DNA of 7,539 nucleotides, from the NCBI GenBank assembly GCA_047632015.1, contig JBLIBC010000124.1, forward strand, positions 1-7,539, in the 5' to 3' direction. Shown in pieces: positions 5,616 to 7,539 of the stretch (position 1 is the first letter of the stretch; every line of letters starts with the position of its first letter). The notes under the pieces were generated by a model, which made no database searches, had not been told where the DNA came from, and was given only the letters and a program-made list of their open reading frames with translations. The translations under genes were made by a program, and so were the position numbers. Source of the stretch: JBLIAZ01 sp047632015 (GTDB lineage: Bacteria; Bacteroidota; Bacteroidia; Flavobacteriales_C; GCA-002722245).

Positions 5616-7539
5616 TTACTTGAGACGTTTCAACCTCCTGGTTTTTAAACCATTTAAAGGCAATAAAAAGTGCAAAAAAGAGAATAAGAGCTGAACACAA
5701 ATAAGACACCCATACGGTTCCGTAAAATGATCTAGGTTCAAAAGAAAAAGTAATGTCATGAGAACCAGAAGGCACAAATAAAGACCTTAAAGTGTAGTTC
5801 GCCTTTAAGTGATCCACCTTTTCACCATCAATATACGCTTGCCAACCTTTGTCGTAATAAATTTCCGAAAACACAACCAAGCCAGAATCTTGTGAATTCG
5901 TTTGATAAGATATTTGATTAGGGGAATAATCGGTCATTTCTATAGCGCGTTCTCCGGCACTTAAATTCAATGCTGCCTCTTTTAAACCTGTCTCTTTTAA
6001 ATACTTTTTTAGATAAGTCTTCTGTATGATAGCTTCTCTTTTAGAATCGAACATTACATCATTTAAAGCTAAAATTTCGTCGTCAGCTGTTTCTACTTGC
6101 CTAATTGCATCAACATACCAAGCGTTTCCATTAGCAAATTGATTCCCTAAAGCCTGCTGCTCAGGGTCATAAATCAAATACTTCATGTTCATCATGTTCA
6201 GTATTTGTAAATCAGCCATCTTGCTTAGATCTCCCTCTTTAAACAATTCACTAATTTTAGTGTTTTCCCTTTCCAGCGCAAAGGTGATGAGGTTTTGATA
6301 TCTACTTAACTTAATGGCATGATATCCACCGACTGACTTATGAAAATAAGAAGTTCCCGACTCCTGAAACGCATTCCCTCCTAATTTGTATACTCGGTAG
6401 TTGGTATTTAAATTTAAAGCTCCAAATGATGCGCTTTCTTGAGCGTCTTTCTTTTTTTGACCTTTGACTTTTTTAACACTTGCCGCCGCACTACTTACTA
6501 TTGATTGTAAGCTCCCGTCCTCATTAAGTTCCCGTTGAAGAATTCCTATATCTGCAGGTGACGCCTGGTAAGGAGCAAACTTTTTTGCATTTTTTTGCCA
6601 ACTTACGTAATTTTTACCCTGCTTGTCATTGTTCAGGTATCTTTTGTCAACGGACCACATATCAACCAAAACAAAAACACCAAGTAACAAAATCAACATG
6701 TTTGCTTTCAGTTTGTCTTGAGCATAAGCATATAATGCAGCTATGGTAACTGCCACAAAAGCCAAACTCCGTAAACTGTCCATCCTAAATTCTCCTACCC
6801 GGTAATCAACAAGTGCTACGGCAATTTTACTGTTGTTGCTCAACAAAAATTCATAGCTTTCCCTTGCTGATAGAAAATTGAAAAAAGTTGTTGGTATTGC
6901 AGTAATAATAAGTACTCCTGTTAAAAAAACAGCTCCTACACTTAAGAGGAGGTTTTTATTTTCGATTAATAAATTTTTGTTCTTCACAACCGCATTTACA
7001 CCAACGAAAGCAAATATTGGGACTAAAAACTCCAACATTACCAACATCATCGATACAGCTCTGAACTTATTATAAAACGGAAGGTTGTCTATAAAAAATT
7101 GTGTCAAAGGCATGAAGTTTTTTCCCCAACTTAACATCAGGCTAAACCCTATTAGCACTAAGAAAAACCACTTTAACCTACTTTTCCACAGCACAAAGGA
7201 AATTATAAACAAAAACACCACAACAGCACCAATGTAGACTGGGCCTGAAGTAAAAGGCTGTGCCCCCCAATAAGTATTTACGGATTGTCCTTTTTGTAAT
7301 TTTGCAATAACATGTTCCTTTAGGTCTTCGTCAACTTCGCTGAGGTTCTTTTTAGCCTCTTTTTTAGCCTTTCCTTTACCTTGATACATGTTCACCACGT
7401 CATCGTAAAACAACGCCCCTGACGCTCCTCCTTTTGTATTTGGAACGAACAACGTATAGCTTTCTCCTAAACCGTAACTCCACTGCGTAATGTAGTCCGT
7501 CGAAAGCCCTGTTGATTCAGCTTTGTCCTTTCCTAACAA
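5608..7539 (-). CDS. YfhO-family polytopic membrane protein, 5' end outside window
   Basis: The frame is open through the right edge, so its 643 visible residues are the C-terminal part. The first codon, TTG (7537-7539), is best read as internal leucine, not a start. Family members in Bacteroidota are longer, so I infer roughly 150-250 residues are missing. Signatures include DYITQWSYGLGESYTLFVPN (15-34), HKSVGGYHAIKLSRYQNLI (400-418), and in the C-terminal beta-rich domain LVVFSEIYYDKGWQAYIDG (554-572) with FSFEPRSFY (598-606). Hydrophobic segments lie near 100-118, 122-138, 165-185, 197-219, 254-272, 278-295 and 611-630. A large extracytoplasmic domain fills about 300-608. Two lysine-rich stretches (about 54-84 and 356-366) are unusual insertions. 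YfhO of Bacillus subtilis takes part in lipoteichoic-acid glycosylation as a GT-C-type enzyme; the Bacteroidota role is not established, but a polyprenyl-linked sugar transfer outside the membrane is a reasonable inference. Its stop overlaps the glycosyltransferase start by 8 nt. Confidence 0.9.
   Translation of the reverse strand: MLGKDKAESTGLSTDYITQWSYGLGESYTLFVPNTKGGASGALFYDDVVNMYQGKGKAKKEAKKNLSEVDEDLKEHVIAKLQKGQSVNTYWGAQPFTSGPVYIGAVVVFLFIISFVLWKSRLKWFFLVLIGFSLMLSWGKNFMPLTQFFIDNLPFYNKFRAVSMMLVMLEFLVPIFAFVGVNAVVKNKNLLIENKNLLLSVGAVFLTGVLIITAIPTTFFNFLSARESYEFLLSNNSKIAVALVDYRVGEFRMDSLRSLAFVAVTIAALYAYAQDKLKANMLILLLGVFVLVDMWSVDKRYLNNDKQGKNYVSWQKNAKKFAPYQASPADIGILQRELNEDGSLQSIVSSAAASVKKVKGQKKKDAQESASFGALNLNTNYRVYKLGGNAFQESGTSYFHKSVGGYHAIKLSRYQNLITFALERENTKISELFKEGDLSKMADLQILNMMNMKYLIYDPEQQALGNQFANGNAWYVDAIRQVETADDEILALNDVMFDSKREAIIQKTYLKKYLKETGLKEAALNLSAGERAIEMTDYSPNQISYQTNSQDSGLVVFSEIYYDKGWQAYIDGEKVDHLKANYTLRSLFVPSGSHDITFSFEPRSFYGTVWVSYLCSALILFFALFIAFKWFKNQEVETSQVNA

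Noticed and set aside
5634..5639. AGGAGG on the minus strand upstream of the glycosyltransferase start
   Set aside because: It is 18 nt from the ATG, too far for a Shine-Dalgarno, and is explained by the codons for Gln-Glu-Val in the YfhO tail.
6558..7075. Two plus-strand open frames (6558-6749 and 6878-7075)
   Set aside because: Both are antisense to conserved and membrane parts of the YfhO gene and show no protein-like motif.

Overview
The window is AT-rich and looks like a chromosomal stretch from a member of the Bacteroidota, most likely Flavobacteriia or a relative. The evidence is the low GC, the absence of Shine-Dalgarno sequences at the usual spacing before the starts, and the proteins themselves: a YfhO-type membrane protein with the phylum's typical ITQWSYG and KSVGGYHA signatures, and a DUF7033-type/NodB-like deacetylase. 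No RNA gene, mobile element, CRISPR array or integration site was seen.

Layout. Six genes lie on the minus strand and one gene tail lies on the plus strand. Read in the direction of transcription (right to left) they are: a YfhO-family membrane protein cut by the right edge (5608-7539); a GT4-like glycosyltransferase (4335-5615); a DUF7033/polysaccharide-deacetylase-like protein (3074-4342); a 101-nt gap; a small membrane-anchored protein of unknown function (2550-2972); an HTTM-like membrane protein fused to a DCC1-like (DUF393) thiol-disulfide domain (1183-2550); a 168-nt gap with a candidate terminator and alternating A/T tracts; and a SAM-dependent methyltransferase with an N-terminal cysteine (zinc-type) module (136-1014). 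At the left edge, bases 1-98 hold the last 31 codons of a plus-strand gene that converges on the methyltransferase. Its sequence resembles a glycosyltransferase C-terminus.

How the genes fit together. The first three genes overlap by 8 nt at each junction, so they are almost certainly one translationally coupled operon. YfhO proteins, GT4 enzymes and NodB-like deacetylases all belong to cell-surface glycan assembly, and the flanking methyltransferase and putative glycosyltransferase tail fit the same theme. The small protein and the HTTM-DCC protein share a TAATG stop/start and form a second coupled pair, probably a membrane redox module whose substrate cannot be told from sequence.

I see no clearly new defence, mobile or RNA system. 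The points most worth a second look are the HTTM-DCC pair, whose cysteines are all confined to the DCC domain, the non-canonical metal site of the deacetylase-like protein, and the short unannotated gene tail at the left edge.
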